Positions 61,414-64,000 of a stretch of DNA of 64,000 nucleotides are shown here, one piece after another. The position numbers and the translations under genes were made by a program. Numbering within the stretch: position 1 is the first letter of the stretch; each line of letters starts with the position of its first letter. The stretch comes from Hofstenia miamia (taxonomy: Eukaryota; Xenacoelomorpha; Acoela; Hofsteniidae): contig CABFPE010000692.1 in the NCBI GenBank assembly GCA_900660155.1, forward strand, positions 266,670 to 330,669. The letters are read 5' to 3'. Under the pieces are notes generated by a model. That model worked only from the letters and a program-made list of their open reading frames with translations. It did not search any database and was not told where the DNA came from.

Positions 61414-61806
61414 ATTGTTAATATGGAAATACTAACACGGAATAGTGCATTAATTGACTATCTGTTAACAAATGTTTTTGAAAATGAGTTATATAATATG
61501 GTAGACCGGGGCAGAATGGTTAAATTTTGTGCGAAAGGAATTACTTTATTCAAAATAAATGTTTAAATACACAATATTGCTGATAGTAATAAAATCCTGG
61601 TTGAATAGTACAGAATACAGCAAAATAGAAAACAAGATATAGATATACTGTAAAATGCTTATACAATACACATTCAGTATAACATCGGGGTCAAACGGAC
61701 AAACACGGGGCATAACGGACATTTTTATTAAAAAGTGTTTGTGTTAAAGTTATTGTATAAAGAAACCCGAAATCTTCTTTAATCGCATTCTGCACATGTG
61801 TTTGAC
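61414..61806. repeat. duplicated contig end, version 1
   Basis: These 393 bases recur at 61808-62200 with only a handful of single-base differences. They end at a single N. They include CAGTATAACATCGGGG at 61675. Confidence 0.95.
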
Positions 61807-61807
61807 N
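61807..61807. other. single N, contig join
   Basis: Separates two copies of the same 393-base sequence. Confidence 0.97.
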
Positions 61808-62200
61808 ATTGTTAATATGGAAATACTAACACGGAATAGTGCATTAATTGACTATCTGTTAACAAATGTTTTTGAAAATGAGTTATATAATATGGTAGAC
61901 CGGGGCAGAATGGTTAAATTTTGTGCGAAAGGAATTACTTTATTCAAAATAAATGTTTAAATACACAATATTGCTGATAGTAATAAAATCCTGGTTGAAT
62001 AGTACAGAATACAGCAAAATAGAAAACAAGATATAGATATACTGTAAAATGCTTATACAATACACATTCAGTATAACATCGGGGTCAAACTGACAAACAC
62101 GGGGCATAACGCACATTTTTATTAAAAAGTGTTTGTGTTAAAGTTATTGTATAAAGAAACCCGAAGTCTTCTTTAATCGCATTCTGCGCATGTGTTTGAC
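61808..62200. repeat. duplicated contig end, version 2
   Basis: Second version of 61414-61806. The few differences (for example GTCAAACTGACAAAC against GTCAAACGGACAAAC) fit allelic variation. Confidence 0.95.
62069..62119. repeat. candidate terminal repeat of the pogo-like element
   Basis: CAGTATAACATCGGGGTCAA followed by a near-repeat (CGGGGTCAAACTGACA, then CGGGGCATAACGCACA). It lies just beyond the C-terminal stop of the pogo-like gene and begins with CAGT, as pogo-type ends do. The same text is at 61675 and 62753. The matching opposite end is not identified. Confidence 0.45.
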
Positions 62201-62280
62201 CCAAAACAGTTCTCACAAACCCATAATGTACATATAGTACACTCGAAAAAATCTGTTTTTTCATTGCCTCCAAAAAGTGC
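62160..62280 (-). pseudogene. C-terminal zinc finger of the pogo-like gene (deleted haplotype)
   Basis: Minus strand: LFGGNEKTDFFECTICTLWV, then CENCFGSNTCAECD and stop. In this contig the rest of the gene is missing and the sequence jumps after 62280 to the region before the THAP gene. Confidence 0.6.
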
Positions 62281-62482
62281 CAGATGTTGTTTACGTTTTT
62301 ATTCCCATCTAATTCGTAATAATATTTACATGTCTTGAAAAACATGGTGCTTTATGGTTGTGAGAAATTATTTGATTGATGTAGGATAAACCATTCCCAT
62401 TGGATAAAATACAAATGCTGTTGATGATGTTTACCCAACAATTTAATCAGTAAAATACTCATTATTAGTTTAACAATTTGTA

Positions 62483-62734
62483 ATGGGGAAGAAATGTTCT
62501 GTTGGTGGATGCGAAACCAGATATGATACTATCAGAAATAAGTCCATTGTAACGTTAAATAAAAGAATTTCAAATTACAATTTTCCAAAAGACCCTGAAA
62601 AATGTCGTAGATGGCTAAATGCGCTTCCAAATATCATTGATTGCAAAAACTTAATAATCAACATGGGCGTTTGTCGAAAGCACTGGCCTGACAATGCTAT
62701 TTTTAAAAGAAGTGGAGTTCCTGCAAACCCTCCT
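62483..62734 (+). CDS. THAP-domain protein, N-terminus (cut by contig end)
   Basis: MGKKCSVGGCETRY starts an about 84-residue THAP DNA-binding domain: two N-terminal Cys (C-x3-C), Asn-Phe-Pro and Trp (NYNFPKD, CRRWLNAL), then the Cys-x2-His pair in GVCRKHWPDNAIF and a VPANPP in the place of the AVPTIF box. THAP domains are zinc-dependent DNA readers found in P-element-type transposases and domesticated proteins. The frame is open to the N at 62735, so the rest is unknown. The same start reappears at 63971. Confidence 0.85.
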
Positions 62735-62735
62735 N
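62735..62735. other. single N, contig join
   Basis: The following sequence repeats 62052 onward, so the join is not a true neighbour relation. Confidence 0.97.
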
Positions 62736-62962
62736 CTTATACAATACACATTCAGTATAACATCGGGGTCAAACGGACAAACATGGGGCATAACGGACAT
62801 TTTTATTAAAAAGTGTTTGTGTTAAAGTTATTGTATAAAGAAACCCGAAATCTTCTTTAATCGCATTCTGCACATGTGTTTGACCCAAAACAGTTCTCAC
62901 AAACCCATAATGTACATATAGTACACTCGAAAAAATCTGTTTTTTCATTGCCTCCAAAAAGT
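62736..62962. repeat. repeat of 62052-62278
   Basis: About 227 bases nearly identical to the preceding contig, then diverging because this version keeps the pogo-like gene body. Confidence 0.93.
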
Positions 62963-63696
62963 GTTCCACAAAGTGGTCATTTAATCTGAAGTGCATGTTT
63001 ATTCTTTGCTTTTGATTTCTGAACTCGCTTACTAGGCTCACTAGAATCCAACACAGCCAACTTTCGTTTTGTAGAAGCAGTGCCCTTTTGAGCAGTTCCA
63101 GAGTAGCGGTTTTTTGAGTCAGATTTTTTTTGGATAAATTCGTATGAGGTTGTTATTGCAATGACGAAATAATTCGTAAAGCTTCTTGAAAACAAGCATT
63201 AACTGGCGTCGTTGGGCCCAGATCCTTGCTGGAACATTGCATCAGTTCACCCTGTTTCTCACATGTGTCAGTTTCTTCATTGAAAAAAGACGACGAAATT
63301 ATGAAAGCCCCAGACGATGTTGGGTAGCGAAATGGATAGAGTCCGCAATTATTGAAACCCTTAAATATCAAATGCCTGCCGGACCAATCGTTAGTTGCCC
63401 CCTTTTTTATGCCAACCAATGGGCACATCGCATTGCAGTTGTTTGCGCCGATGCATGACCCTCGCAAAGCCATACGCCATTTGACATACCCCTCTTACCG
63501 TTAAAGGAAATCCTCTGTCAGCAAGGTACAATATTCGACTCTTTAAAATATTTTCTTGTTCTTTTGTGAAAATTGTTCGAAAACTCCCACGAGACTGTGT
63601 CTGGGGGTTTGATAGATGCCTCAACAGAGTGGTACGGGGTATTCCAAACTCTCGTACAGCATCAGCCAAGGAGTACATAATAACAAGACATGACAC
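62857..63696 (-). pseudogene. pogo/CENP-B-like transposase, DDE core deleted
   Basis: Minus strand. 63696-63480 is a psq/CENP-B type DNA-binding region: YSLADAVREFGIPRTTLLRH, TIFTKEQENILKSRILYLAD and GFPLTVRGVCQMAYGFA. Near 63370 it passes, across frame shifts, from GWHKKG and TNDWSGRHLIF straight into the transposase C-terminal text KGFNNCGLYPFRYPTSSGAF; the whole DDE catalytic domain is gone. The tail is basic (SEPSKRVQKSKAKNKH) and, after one stop, ends in a six-Cys finger (ECTICTLWVCENCFGSNTCA) with the stop at 62857. It would need another copy's enzyme to move. Confidence 0.75.
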
Positions 63697-63768
63697 CGAA
63701 AATATTATTTAAAACTTGAGGGCTGGCTTGATAATTTAATAATTTTGTTGCAAAATCGAGTAGTGTGA

Positions 63769-64000
63769 CAGATGTTGTTTACGTTTTTATTCCCATCTAA
63801 TTCGTAATAATATTTACATGTCTTGAAAAACATGGTGCTTTATGGTTGTGAGAAATTATTTGATTGATGTAGGATAAACCATTCCCATTGGATAAAATAC
63901 AAATGCTGTTGATGATGTTTACCCAACAATTTAATCAGTAAAATACTCATTATTAGTTTAACAATTTGTAATGGGGAAGAAATGTTCTGTTGGTGGATGC
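63769..64000 (+). repeat. repeat of 62281-62512 (THAP upstream region and start)
   Basis: 232 bases collinear with 62281-62512 without any length change. The THAP start codon is at 63971 and the window ends in the eleventh codon. Confidence 0.96.

Noticed and set aside
61414..62200. True tandem duplication of a 393-base unit
   Set aside because: A single N lies exactly between the copies and neighbouring segments overlap in the same manner, so an assembly join is more likely.
1..64000. tRNA and rRNA genes
   Set aside because: Scanned by eye for tRNA box sequences and conserved rRNA stretches; none found, though a covariance search was not possible.

Overview
This is AT-rich nuclear DNA from an animal. 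The support is animal-type genes split by GT/AG introns (a seven-repeat MORN3-like gene, a four-EF-hand gene, a POP5-like exon, cyclophilin A genes) and typical animal repeats (CR1/L2/Jockey-like LINEs with GDIHWNPGP or PHD-type ORF1 signatures, Tc1/mariner, pogo, PIF/Harbinger and THAP families, a small Copia element). The style fits a marine or freshwater invertebrate such as a tunicate or cnidarian, but the sequence alone does not fix the species. Short N runs and duplicated contig ends show a draft, heterozygous assembly.

Layout. 1-3 kb: degenerate minus-strand LINE. 4.64-4.90 kb: one candidate minus-strand exon. 5.6-7.9 kb: plus-strand LINE with ORF1 tail, endonuclease and reverse transcriptase. 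8.5-9.1 and 15.5-16.0 kb: two intronless cyclophilin A genes in the same orientation. Between them lie a 749-bp palindromic MITE, a 469-bp Tigger-like MITE, a broken plant-type DD39D mariner transposase and an 881-bp TTAA-flanked element. 17.6-18.1 kb: LINE RT fragment. 21.4-24.7 kb: MORN3-like gene (three exons seen). 26.7-28.7 kb: Copia element with both LTRs, PBS and PPT, in which gag is joined directly to RT. 30.3 kb: first exon of a POP5-like gene. 34.0-37.9 kb: calmodulin/troponin-C-like gene. 41.0-41.3 kb: mariner helix-turn-helix remnant, followed by a TA repeat holding an assembly gap.

44.7-49.2 kb: minus-strand LINE whose ORF1 is split by a 2.55-kb DNA element with very long inverted repeats. 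That element carries a broken gene of a metazoan family with SDG/KN and HFFATSHGK motifs; it is the best candidate here for an under-described system. 49.7-55.1 kb: last four exons of a minus-strand coiled-coil gene, with a Tc1 relic and a THAP relic in one intron. 56.8-59.2 kb: Harbinger relic, a GTGTTTACA-rich repeat block and a Tc1 pseudogene. 59.5-61.4 kb: LINE with SGNH-type ORF1 end and ORF2 start. 61.4-64 kb: three overlapping contigs that appear to be two haplotypes of one locus, with a THAP gene and a pogo-like transposon deleted in one version.

The host genes do not form one functional pathway. Most of the window is transposon debris around a few housekeeping or cilia/sperm/calcium genes. 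Several repeats share a pattern: termini kept, catalytic core lost.
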